Assembly (NCBI GenBank): GCA_003576695.1
Contig: QOZQ01000003.1
Coordinates: 124,001 to 188,000 of the forward strand
Reading direction: 5' to 3'
Length of the DNA: 64,000 nucleotides
From: Taklimakanibacter lacteus
GTDB lineage: Bacteria > Pseudomonadota > Alphaproteobacteria > Rhizobiales > Aestuariivirgaceae
Shown: in pieces, positions 46,758-54,573 of the stretch
How the letters are laid out: every line of letters begins with the position of its first letter
Position numbering within the stretch: the stretch's first letter is position 1
The notes under the pieces: generated by a model
Database searches by the model: none
What the model was told of the DNA's origin: nothing
The model's input: the letters and a program-made list of their open reading frames with translations, nothing else
Position numbers and translations under genes: made by a program

Positions 46758-46931
46758 GTGGATATAGGCATAACGGATCGGAAGAGCGCTTCCATCCAGC
46801 CTGCACCTCCGCTTTCGGTCCCAACCTGGGCCATGTGGAAGATCATCGCGATATCGAGCTTCTCTCCCTTGCTGCTGGTGCAACTTGTCATGATAGCTCT
46901 GGCGGCGGTCAGGCGACGGTCCCGCTCATGA
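46758..46931 (+). CDS. small single-helix membrane protein coupled to the antiporter gene
   Basis: This 57-codon frame starts at GTG (46758) with GAGGAA 4 bases upstream and ends 4 bases into the antiporter gene (ATGA), so translation of the two is probably linked. The peptide begins MDIGITDRKSASIQ and has one clear membrane helix at about residues 27-46 (WKIIAISSFSPLLLVQLVMI). It finishes with a basic RRRSRS tail, which predicts a cytoplasmic C-terminus. I know no family. The ribosome site, overlap and helix favour a real small gene. Confidence 0.55.
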   Translation: MDIGITDRKSASIQPAPPLSVPTWAMWKIIAISSFSPLLLVQLVMIALAAVRRRSRS

Positions 46932-47935
46932 CGCCCATCCTCATCCCGTGGCTCGAGCTTGCCCTCTGTGCCGGACTGATCGGACTTGCCGGCCCCTTGT
47001 TGGTCCGTTACGGCGACGTGATCGCCCGCCTGACCGGTCTCACCCGCTCCTGGATTGGACTCGTCCTGTTGGCCACCGCGACCTCTCTGCCCGAACTGTT
47101 CACCGGCATCAGTTCGGTTGCCGTTGCCGCCGTGCCGAATATTGCCGTAGGTGATGCGTTGGGCAGTTGCGTGTTCAATCTTGCAATGATCGTGTTACTG
47201 GACGAGATGAGTCGCGATGAGCCGATGTACCGGCGGATCGACCAGGGCCACATCCTGACCGCGGGCTTCGGCATCGTTCTGATTGGTGCAGTCGGTGCAA
47301 TGATCCTATTGAGCCGCGACGGACTGAACGTCCAGATCCTGCACATCAGCATCTACACCCCTTTGATCGTCGTATTGTACTTCGTCGCCATGCGTGCCGC
47401 CTTCACGTATGAAAGGCGTGCAGTGGCGCCGCCGCCGAAGATTGAGAGGGACGATGTGTCCCTTCGCAGGGCGGTATGGTGCTACACTGCCGCGGCGATG
47501 GTTGTGGTTGCCGCCGGCACATGGTTGCCCTTCATTGGCAGCGACATCGCTGCGATCATGGGCTGGAGGACGACCTTCGTCGGTACGCTGCTGATAGCCG
47601 CAGCCACTTCCATTCCCGAGCTCGTGGTTACGATCAGTGCATTGCGGCTAAAGGCTGCCGACATGGCGATCGCCAATCTGTTGGGCAGCAACCTGTTCGA
47701 TATGCTCGTGCTGGCTGTGGACGATGTCGCCTACATCAAAGGCCCGCTCCTATCGAGCGTGTCCCCCGCGCATGCGATCACGGCATTCGCGGCAGTGATC
47801 ATGTCCGGCATCTTCATTGTGGCGATGCTTTACAAGCCGGAAACCCGAATCCGTGGTACGATCGGTTGGGTGAGCCTCGGCATTCTGATGGTCTATTTCT
47901 TTAGCGCCTATGCCGTCTATCTGATGGGCAGCTGA
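46928..47935 (+). CDS. Ca2+/cation antiporter (CaCA family, YrbG-like)
   Basis: This 335-residue membrane protein has about ten helices and the two inverted alpha repeats of CaCA exchangers: ATATSLPELFTGISSV with GDALGSCVFNLAM, and AAATSIPELVVTISAL with ANLLGSNLFDML. The conserved acidic residues of SLPE and SIPE are the ion-binding glutamates. It may exchange Ca2+, Na+ or K+ against H+ or Na+; ion choice cannot be read. I set the start at 46928, overlapping the small membrane peptide by 4 bases. It begins a stretch of lower-GC, accessory-looking genes. Confidence 0.88.
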   Translation: MTPILIPWLELALCAGLIGLAGPLLVRYGDVIARLTGLTRSWIGLVLLATATSLPELFTGISSVAVAAVPNIAVGDALGSCVFNLAMIVLLDEMSRDEPMYRRIDQGHILTAGFGIVLIGAVGAMILLSRDGLNVQILHISIYTPLIVVLYFVAMRAAFTYERRAVAPPPKIERDDVSLRRAVWCYTAAAMVVVAAGTWLPFIGSDIAAIMGWRTTFVGTLLIAAATSIPELVVTISALRLKAADMAIANLLGSNLFDMLVLAVDDVAYIKGPLLSSVSPAHAITAFAAVIMSGIFIVAMLYKPETRIRGTIGWVSLGILMVYFFSAYAVYLMGS

Positions 47936-48010
47936 CGTCCAAAGCTCAGCAGGCGGCTCGCGCCCTCTTGACCGGTCTCTTGAAACTGGGCGTGGGTGCC
48001 GCGACAAAGG

Positions 48011-48844
48011 TCAGTGGTAGAAAAACAGCACGCAGGGAGGGGTGTTGACCAGGGAGCTCGTGGTCGATCCGAAGAAGATTTCATGCAGTCCCCTATGGCC
48101 GTAAGCGCCCATGACCAAGAGTCCGACCTTCCGGTCGGCGACTTCTATTCTCAGCACCTCCGCTGGGTGGACTCGCGAGGTAATCGGATTTTCCGTGACC
48201 TTGTACCCGTGGCCGCGCAGATAGGCCGCCGCACCGACAGTGCGACGTGTGGCGGTTTCCTGGTCCGCATCGATCGACGTCACGCATATGGGCCCGTCCT
48301 GTCCGATGCCGCCCAATGCGAACATCTGCACAGCCCTCATTGCCGATGGACTGCCGTCATACGCAATGAGGATTTCGTTGCCTGCTGGCATTTCATCAGG
48401 GCAGACGATGACCGGCCTTGGACATGCAATCAACAGCTTGCCGAGTAATTGGGCCACCGGCTGGCGTGCTTCGCCACAGAAGCCGGTGTCGTGACCGGCA
48501 ACGATCAGATCGCGCGTCTCTGCTGCAAGCTGCACAGTATCGACGGGATCACCTTCGAATGAAAGCCAGTTGAAGAGGATGTGGTTCTCGCGACATTCGG
48601 CTTGGAATACGTCGTGCATCCGTTGGCGGATACCCGCGGCCTGTTTCCTCAATGTGTTTCCGAGGTCTATCCTATATGCCGACGTTCCAGCCCTGCCGAG
48701 CATTCGGTCTTCAATATGAGAAAAGTCAATCCCTGCCAGGCCGGCGATGTCGGCCTCAGCCTTCTTTGCATGGGAAATTGCGTATCTTCGCGCGACGGCG
48801 GAGGAGGCCGTATCGGCAACGAGCACGAGAGCATTTTTCAGCAT
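48011..48844 (-). CDS. universal stress protein, tandem UspA domains
   Basis: This 277-residue protein consists of two UspA-like halves. The C-terminal half keeps the ATP-binding pattern G-2x-G-9x-G(S/T) as MGAYGHRGLHEIFFGSTTSS, preceded by EILIAYDGSPSAMRAVQMF, each in part. The N-terminal half is more diverged (LVLVADTASSAVARRY, DLIVAGHDTG). Upstream is a perfect FNR/FixK half-site pair at 48905-48918, implying induction when oxygen is low, as for many UspA proteins in rhizobia. It is convergent with the antiporter gene. Confidence 0.88.
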   Translation of the reverse strand: MLKNALVLVADTASSAVARRYAISHAKKAEADIAGLAGIDFSHIEDRMLGRAGTSAYRIDLGNTLRKQAAGIRQRMHDVFQAECRENHILFNWLSFEGDPVDTVQLAAETRDLIVAGHDTGFCGEARQPVAQLLGKLLIACPRPVIVCPDEMPAGNEILIAYDGSPSAMRAVQMFALGGIGQDGPICVTSIDADQETATRRTVGAAAYLRGHGYKVTENPITSRVHPAEVLRIEVADRKVGLLVMGAYGHRGLHEIFFGSTTSSLVNTPPCVLFFYH

Positions 48845-48904
48845 GCTTCAACTCTTGGTCATTTTTCAACGGGCGCAGAATCGCAAGAAAATGGGCAGTC
48901 AATG

Positions 48905-48918
48905 TTGATATAGATCAA
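48905..48918 (-). promoter_or_regulatory. FNR/FixK-type binding site upstream of the UspA gene
   Basis: TTGATATAGATCAA matches the full consensus TTGAT-N4-ATCAA. Its edge is 60 bases upstream of the UspA start codon on the minus strand. A transcription start about 41 bases from the centre would fit activation by overlapping RNA polymerase. No gene starts nearby on the plus strand. Confidence 0.75.
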
Positions 48919-49084
48919 GCCTGACCTGAGGATTACGCTGGAGAACTCAAGCCCGTGGACGGAGCGCCACCTTCGCTTTTCCTTTCGCTTCCTGAGCAAT
49001 GCGGGCTTTGTGCTTTCCGGCCCTTTGCTCAATCCGGAAAGCCGGGACTGGGAGTGCTGTCGCGACGATAGCCCGCGCCGACGG

Positions 49085-49474
49085 TCAGGTTAGGGATGCC
49101 GCCGCGATCTTGCGAAACCGTATAAGCGACAAGAGGAAGAAGAGCGCCCCGGCGACAGCGACGGCCAGGAACTGCGGCCAGACCACGTCGATCCCGGCCC
49201 CCCGATACAGGATCGCCTGGGCGAAGCTCACGAAGTGGGTTGAGGGGGAGAGGCGCATCACGGCCTCCAGAAGAGGTGGCATGCTGTCGAGCGGCGTGTT
49301 GCCGCCCGAGAGAATGTTCATCGGGAGAGCGACGAGCAGGAAGAGGAGCCCGAGCTGCGGCATCGATCGAGCGACCGTACCCAGGAAGATTCCGATTGCG
49401 GTTCCGAAGAACAGATACAGCATGACGCCTGCCATGAAGAGCGCGGAACCGGTTGCGCCCCGAGGGCGTTGACG
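49085..49474 (-). pseudogene. 3' fragment of an ABC-2 type permease (YhhJ-like)
   Basis: The translated frame matches the C-terminal part of YhhJ-type ABC-2 permeases (YLFFGTAIGIFLGTVARSMPQ, then ALPMNILSGGNTPLDSMPP, LSPSTHFVSFAQAILYRGAG and a final helix; all in part). Similarity begins near 49474 and nothing upstream fits, so about two thirds of the gene (which is normally about 370 residues) is gone. The following DUF3008 gene lies across the break on the other strand. No intact partner ATPase is nearby. It is a remnant of a lost exporter operon. Confidence 0.8.
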
Positions 49475-49505
49475 CGAAGATAGTGGATTGATGCGAGGAA
49501 CCAAT

Positions 49506-49688
49506 ATGCCTGCCAAATCGAAAGCCCAGCAAAAGGCGGCCGGCGCCGCCCTGGCAGCCAAGCGCGGCGAGCAGAAGAAGAGCAAGCTCAAGGGGGCGTC
49601 TCGCGAAATGTACGAATCCATGAGCGAGAAGCAGCTCGAGGAGTTCGCCGAGACCAGGCGCAAGGGCTTGCCGGAACATAAGCACTGA
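49506..49688 (+). CDS. DUF3008 family small basic protein
   Basis: This 60-residue Lys/Ala/Glu-rich protein begins MPAKSKAQQKAAGAALAAKRG and continues LKGASREMYESMSEKQLEEFA (both in part), with a TRRKGLPEHK end. It matches the small DUF3008 family of unknown function, common in alphaproteobacteria. AGGAA precedes the start at 49506. The stop abuts the stop of the convergent amidohydrolase gene. Its upstream region is the remnant of an ABC-2 permease gene. Confidence 0.85.
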   Translation: MPAKSKAQQKAAGAALAAKRGEQKKSKLKGASREMYESMSEKQLEEFAETRRKGLPEHKH

Positions 49689-51170
49689 CTATTCCGGCTG
49701 CGGAATCACGGGATAGGCGGCAGAGAAGATTTCAGACACGGTCGGATGACCGAAGGTCCGGTCGGGATAGCGACTGACGAGGCCTTCGAACTGCTTTTGC
49801 GCGCGCCGGGCCTCGGCGGCGAAATCCATCCCCGGCAGTTCCCGTTCTTCCATCACGAAGCGGCCATCGATGACAACGCTGCGGACATCCCGTCCCGTCG
49901 CGCTGATCATCAGGGTCTGGATCGGATCAATGACTTGGCCGATATCCGGGCCGGCGAGGTCCCAGACGACGATGTCGGCGCGGCAGCCGGGAGCCAGCCG
50001 CCCCAGATCCGATCGTCCGAGCGCATCGGCGCCGCCCAGTGTCGCCGCATCGAAATAATGCTCGGCCCGGCAGCTCGTGACATCTCTGTCGGCGAGCCGG
50101 CAGACGAGGAGGCCTATCTGCAAATTGAGGAGCATGTCGGGGGGTGACGTATCGGTGCCAAGCCCCAGCCTGAGGCCCAGCTCACGATAGCGCGTGAAGC
50201 TTTCAAGCCCGTCGCCGAAGCGCGCCGATACCAGCGGGCAATGGACGATGGCGGCACCGGCGTCGCGGATCATCTCCAGGTCGCGGCCTGGCCCCGGAAT
50301 GTGGCGTGACGGACTGACGAAGATGCCATGCGGAAGCAAGGTGCGCTCCGACATGAAATCCAGGCTGGCAAGCCATTCGATGGAGGTCATGTCATGCAGG
50401 CGGCGCACGGTGTCGCGCTCGAACTCGCCTTGCGCGCAGTGCAGGCGGACCGGAACGTCGAGATCGGCGCCGGCTGCAGCTGTACGTCTGAGGAGCTGCG
50501 CCGTGCATGTCTCGATCCGGTCGGGCGCCAGCATGGTGCGGACCAGGCCCTGCGCCTTGCCTTCGAAGGACTTGCAGAAGCTGATCGCATCCGCGAGGCC
50601 CTTGAAGCCGCGCTCCTCATCAAAATGAAGCTCGATATGGTCGGGCGCCACGACGAACGGATTGCCGGTGCGATAGGCAGGGCCCAGATAGACCCTGAGG
50701 CCAAGCTCCTCGGCCGCCTGCGCGGCGCCGGTAAACTCATCATAGGTCTCACCCCAGGCGCGATAATAGAGGGAGGCGATCGGCAAAGCGGTGGTGATGC
50801 CGTTGCGGATCAGCCGGGCAAAGGCGTGCCGCTTCTGGAAGACGAGCTCGTCCAGCGAGTACATCTCATAGGGGCCTGCCTCCATATAGGATTTGGGCCA
50901 GGCACGTCCTTTCCGCCATGAGGGGTGATTGTCGAAGGAGAGGATCGTCGTGTCGAGATCGGACAGGGCATCGAGATCGATGAAGCCGGGCGCCAGCAGG
51001 GCGAGGTCATAGTCGCGCCGCCTGGCCACTTCACCGGCAAAGCCATGGCCCACGAAGATGATCTCGCCATTTTCGAAGACGACTTCGCCTTGCCGATAGA
51101 GAACATGGTGGCCATCGACATGCCCGACGACCCAGTCGGCAGTCATGAGGGTTCTTCCGGCGTCGCGCAT
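49689..51170 (-). CDS. amidohydrolase-superfamily (chlorohydrolase-like) protein lacking the HxH motif
   Basis: This 493-residue protein has the composite beta-domain and TIM barrel of cytosine deaminase/chlorohydrolase-type amidohydrolases. At strand 1, where the family has HxH, it reads APGFIDLDALSDLD, with Asp-Ala-Leu. The remaining ligands appear kept: H in RLHCAQGE, H in LLPHGIFVSP and D in GLGTDTSPPDM. It may bind one metal in another way or have altered chemistry. It is 26 bases downstream of the flavin-reductase-like gene, apparently in one operon with it and GntR. Substrate unknown. Confidence 0.85.
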   Translation of the reverse strand: MRDAGRTLMTADWVVGHVDGHHVLYRQGEVVFENGEIIFVGHGFAGEVARRRDYDLALLAPGFIDLDALSDLDTTILSFDNHPSWRKGRAWPKSYMEAGPYEMYSLDELVFQKRHAFARLIRNGITTALPIASLYYRAWGETYDEFTGAAQAAEELGLRVYLGPAYRTGNPFVVAPDHIELHFDEERGFKGLADAISFCKSFEGKAQGLVRTMLAPDRIETCTAQLLRRTAAAGADLDVPVRLHCAQGEFERDTVRRLHDMTSIEWLASLDFMSERTLLPHGIFVSPSRHIPGPGRDLEMIRDAGAAIVHCPLVSARFGDGLESFTRYRELGLRLGLGTDTSPPDMLLNLQIGLLVCRLADRDVTSCRAEHYFDAATLGGADALGRSDLGRLAPGCRADIVVWDLAGPDIGQVIDPIQTLMISATGRDVRSVVIDGRFVMEERELPGMDFAAEARRAQKQFEGLVSRYPDRTFGHPTVSEIFSAAYPVIPQPE

Positions 51171-51196
51171 GCTGACTACCTTGCTCTCTTTTCGAT

Positions 51197-51865
51197 TCAG
51201 GCCGATTTCCTGCGCCCCGCGGCCGCGCTACGCTTGTCGTCCTCCCATTCGGAAACCGTCATCGTCGGCAGGTCGAAATAGTCGCGCGTGCGTGCATAGC
51301 CATGCCCGCCCATTCGGCCGATCGCATCGAGGCCATAGGGGTCGACATGAAACCGGTCATTGACGATGGTCGCACTGATATGGGCGGCCAGCACTTCGCC
51401 CAGAATGATCTGACGCGAGGCGCCGATCTCCAACGTCACATGCTGGCGGCATTCGAATGACGCAGGCGATTCAGCGATGCGTGGACAGGCAATCTTGGCG
51501 CCGGCGACTGCCGTGAGGCCGGCTTCCTGCAGCTCATCGATACCTGGGCCGAAAGGAACGGCGCAGACATTCATGGCCTCCAGAATGGCATCCGAAACAA
51601 TATTGACGGTGAAGACGCCGGTGCTGCGGATATTGCGCGCGGTGTCCTTGAGCCCGAGATTGCGATGGTTCTCGACGCCAAGAGCCAGAATTGCCGGTTC
51701 GGCCGAGAGGCAGTTGAAGAAGCTGAAAGGCGCAGCATTGGCCCGGCCCTCGGTGTCGACGGTCGTCACCAGCGCGATAGGGCGCGGCACGACGGCTCCG
51801 ATCAGGAGCTTGTATTTCTCGCGTTCCGACAGCGTGCTGAAGTCAAAGCTGGTTTTCCCGCTCAT
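51197..51865 (-). CDS. flavin reductase-like FMN-binding protein
   Basis: This 222-residue split-barrel flavin-binding protein of the DIM6/NTAB family has the block LLIGAVVPRPIALVTTVD, then NAAPFSFFNCLSAEPAIL and TGVFTVNIV, which forms the FMN pocket. Such proteins reduce flavin for partner monooxygenases or act on their own. No monooxygenase gene is in the window. I placed the start at 51865. It lies between an amidohydrolase gene and the GntR regulator gene, all on the minus strand. Confidence 0.9.
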   Translation of the reverse strand: MSGKTSFDFSTLSEREKYKLLIGAVVPRPIALVTTVDTEGRANAAPFSFFNCLSAEPAILALGVENHRNLGLKDTARNIRSTGVFTVNIVSDAILEAMNVCAVPFGPGIDELQEAGLTAVAGAKIACPRIAESPASFECRQHVTLEIGASRQIILGEVLAAHISATIVNDRFHVDPYGLDAIGRMGGHGYARTRDYFDLPTMTVSEWEDDKRSAAAGRRKSA

Positions 51866-51941
51866 GGAGTGGTTGTCCTGGTTTTGGGAAGATGATGGAG
51901 GAGGGGGATCGCGGACGCAGACGGCCGCGGCGACCCGGTAT

Positions 51942-52700
51942 TCAGCCCTCGCCGGCGGGTCGATAGGCGGAGAGGATATCCTGCAAGCTGCGCTCGCGCT
52001 TGACATCGGTGTCGAGAAGGCCGCGGGTAGCCACGGCGACGAGGTGCTCGTCCATGAGACGGACAGCTTCCGCCAGATCGCCTTTCTCCATCGCATCGAT
52101 CAGCGTCAGATGCTCGTTGACGGCGCATTCCGAAGAATGGGGGCGGCCATATAGGGCGAGGATCAGCGAGCCGCGCGACACCACTTCGCTGACATAGCGG
52201 ATGAGCAATTCGTTGCCGGTGAACTGCGCCAGCAGCAGATGGAATTCTCCCGAGAGCCGGATTGTTTCGGGTTCGGAGTGACGCTTCGCCTGCTCTTCGC
52301 TCGCCACATGGGCGCGCAGCCTTGTTAGATGCGACCTTTCGAGCCGCGGCATGAGCTCTTCCAGGACCATGCGCTCGAGCCCACGCCGGACTCGGAAGAT
52401 GGCCCGCGCTTCCTCCAGGCTGGGAGAGGCCACAGTGGCGCGCATATTGGGCTGCTGCACCATCAGGCCTTCGGCCACGAGGCGGACAATGGCGCTGCGC
52501 ACGACGGTGCGGCTGACGCCAAAGCTCGTTCCTACGGAATCTTCGGGAAGTTTCGTTCCGGGTGCCAACGCCTGCTCGATGATCGCACGCCTTAGCGAAG
52601 TGTACACATGATCGGCGAGATTGCCCGCGCGATTGGCGCGTTTTGCCTTCAGCCCCTGCTGGCTGGCGGTCTCCGAGCGATCTGTCTTTCCGCGAATCAT
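51942..52700 (-). CDS. GntR-family regulator, FadR (FCD) subgroup
   Basis: This 252-residue regulator has an N-terminal winged helix (LADHVYTSLRRAIIEQALAPG, then SFGVSRTVVRSAIVRL, in part) and a C-terminal all-helical FCD domain that binds a metal and a small acid or other ligand (EFHLLLAQFTGNELL, EHLTLIDAM). It is divergently transcribed from the ABC operon, and three TGTNTACA-like sites lie in the shared control region. It is therefore the probable regulator of the cluster. The inducer is unknown. Confidence 0.93.
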   Translation of the reverse strand: MIRGKTDRSETASQQGLKAKRANRAGNLADHVYTSLRRAIIEQALAPGTKLPEDSVGTSFGVSRTVVRSAIVRLVAEGLMVQQPNMRATVASPSLEEARAIFRVRRGLERMVLEELMPRLERSHLTRLRAHVASEEQAKRHSEPETIRLSGEFHLLLAQFTGNELLIRYVSEVVSRGSLILALYGRPHSSECAVNEHLTLIDAMEKGDLAEAVRLMDEHLVAVATRGLLDTDVKRERSLQDILSAYRPAGEG

Positions 52701-52741
52701 GCCTGCCGATCACGATACTGCCTCACCCTCTCGCTGGCTAT

Positions 52742-52795
52742 TGTCTACACTATCTGAAAATAAATGTATACAGTTTTCGTGTTATAGTGTATGCG
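52742..52795. promoter_or_regulatory. three regularly spaced GntR-type sites in the divergent control region
   Basis: TGTCTACA (52742-52749), TGTATACA (52765-52772, a perfect palindrome) and TGTATGCG (52788-52795) repeat at exactly 23-bp steps, about two helical turns. A possible promoter for the plus strand (TTGTCT at 52741, TGTATA at 52765, spacing 18) is overlapped by the first two. Binding by the adjacent FadR-type regulator is inference. The rest of 52701-52922 holds no other structure. Confidence 0.65.
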
Positions 52796-52922
52796 ATGCC
52801 TCCAGCCTCATAGAGGCATCAAGCGGCGCACAGAACGCCGCGACGGGCAGGGCAGGCTTGGCCGTTCAACGAGGCCAGTCACGGGCGCTGCCGATGGAAA
52901 TGATCCGGAGAGGAGGATTTCA

Positions 52923-54515
52923 ATGAACTCACTGACTAAGCTGTCATTGCCCGGCCTGGGCATCATGGCGGCGCTGATGCTGCCTTTGGCGGCTTCGGCG
53001 ACCGCGGACGAGCTGCGCTGGGGCGCCTCGCGCGACATCGACTCGCTCGATCCCTATTCCTATGGCAGCACCTTCACGATCTCGACGCTGAACCATGTCT
53101 ATGAAGGGCTGGTGCGTTACGACGACCAGCTGAAGATCGAGCCGGCGCTGGCGACGTCGTGGGATGACATTTCGCCCGGTGTCCGGCGCTTTCATCTGCG
53201 CCAAGGCGTGAAGTTCCATGATGGCGCGCCGTTCACCGCCGATGACGTCATCGCCTCGCTGACCCGCGTGAGCGATCCGAAGTCGCCCTTGCGCGGCAAC
53301 CTGCCGGCCTATCAAGGTGCCGAAAAGATCGACGACTACACCGTCGACATCAAGGTCACCGAGAATTACCCGCTCATCCTGAACGACCTGACCAATATCC
53401 TCATCTTCGACAAGGAATGGCTCGTCGCCAATAATGCCACGGCCCCGACCGATGTCGGCGCCGGCATCGAGGGATATGCCACCACCCATGCCAATGGCAC
53501 CGGCCCGTTCAAGGTCGTATCGCGCAAGCCCGACGCCGAAACGGTGTTCGAGGCCAACAAGGAGTGGTGGGACAAGCCGCGTCACAATATCGACCGCATC
53601 GTCTTCACTCCGATCTCATCGCCCGCGACCGCCGTCGCGGCGCTGCTGTCGGGCCAGATCGACTATATGGAGAGGGCGCCGCTGCAGGATATTCCGCGCC
53701 TCAAGCAGTCGCCCGGCATCCAGGTGCTGGCCGGCAACGAGCTGCGCACCGTCTTCTTCCTTTTCAACCGTGCCGACAAGCTCGTTGCGTCGGATACGGG
53801 CGACAAGAATCCGTTCAACGATGCCAAGGTGCGTGAGGCACTGTACCGCGCCATCGACATCGATCTTCTGCAGAAGAAGGTCATGCGTGGCCTGTCGCGC
53901 AACACCGGCTCCATGGTGGCGCCGGCGATCCCGGGCTATGTCCCCGAGCTCGACGAACGCATCGGCCATGATCCCGAGAAAGCCAAGGCGCTGCTCGCCG
54001 AAGCCGGCTACAAGGAGGGCTTCAGCTTCACTTTCGTCTGCGACAACAATGTCTATGTGAATGAAGAGGAGATCTGCCAGGCGGTTTCTTCCATGTGGTC
54101 GCGCATCGGGCTCAAGCCCAATCTCGACACCGCGCCGACCAGCATCCAGACGGTCAAGTTCGAGAGCGGCAAGTTCGATGTCGGCATTCTCGGCTGGGCC
54201 AATGAGCCGATGATCGACAGCTATTCGATCCTGGTGCAGGTCGCCCATTCCAAGACTGGCACATCCGGCGTGTTCAACTGGGGCGGCTGGAAGGACGCCG
54301 AGGTGGACCAGCTGATCGATTCCGCCAGCAAGGAGCTTGACCGCGAGAAGCGGTTGGCCCTCCAGTCCAAGGCGCTTATGAAGCTCAAGCAGAATGTCGA
54401 CTTCCTGCCGCTTCACCAGCAGCCGATGGCCTGGGCGCTCGGCCCCAACGTGAAGAGCGTGGTGCAGCTCTCCGACAACAAGTCGCGCCACTGGCTGACC
54501 GTCCTCAATAAGTGA
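52923..54515 (+). CDS. ABC transporter substrate-binding protein (SBP_bac_5, dipeptide/nickel class)
   Basis: This 530-residue periplasmic receptor has a Sec signal peptide (LSLPGLGIMAALMLPLAASATA, shortened; cleavage near residue 28). It then has DELRWGASRDIDSLDPYS, a normal SBP_bac_5 start, and the conserved blocks RRFHLRQGVKFHDGAPF and YLPLHQQPMAW-like FLPLHQQPMAWAL. GAGGAGG precedes the start. The transporter belongs to the peptide/opine/nickel class, but linkage to two amidohydrolases and a hydantoin-racemase-type gene suggests an amide or ring compound. Confidence 0.92.
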   Translation: MNSLTKLSLPGLGIMAALMLPLAASATADELRWGASRDIDSLDPYSYGSTFTISTLNHVYEGLVRYDDQLKIEPALATSWDDISPGVRRFHLRQGVKFHDGAPFTADDVIASLTRVSDPKSPLRGNLPAYQGAEKIDDYTVDIKVTENYPLILNDLTNILIFDKEWLVANNATAPTDVGAGIEGYATTHANGTGPFKVVSRKPDAETVFEANKEWWDKPRHNIDRIVFTPISSPATAVAALLSGQIDYMERAPLQDIPRLKQSPGIQVLAGNELRTVFFLFNRADKLVASDTGDKNPFNDAKVREALYRAIDIDLLQKKVMRGLSRNTGSMVAPAIPGYVPELDERIGHDPEKAKALLAEAGYKEGFSFTFVCDNNVYVNEEEICQAVSSMWSRIGLKPNLDTAPTSIQTVKFESGKFDVGILGWANEPMIDSYSILVQVAHSKTGTSGVFNWGGWKDAEVDQLIDSASKELDREKRLALQSKALMKLKQNVDFLPLHQQPMAWALGPNVKSVVQLSDNKSRHWLTVLNK

Positions 54516-54523
54516 AATCGGAT

Positions 54524-54554
54524 GGCCGGGTACCGCAGAGCGCGGTTCCCGGCC
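54524..54554 (+). terminator. intercistronic hairpin after the binding-protein gene
   Basis: GGCCGGG (54524-54530) with ACCGC (54532-54536) pairs with GCGGT (54542-54546) and CCCGGCC (54548-54554), giving a 12-bp stem with one bulged pair. It lies 8 bases after the stop and 19 before the permease start. Its place matches the hairpins after the other two binding-protein genes. Confidence 0.65.
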
Positions 54555-54573
54555 TCCCAAAAGGACAAGGTCC

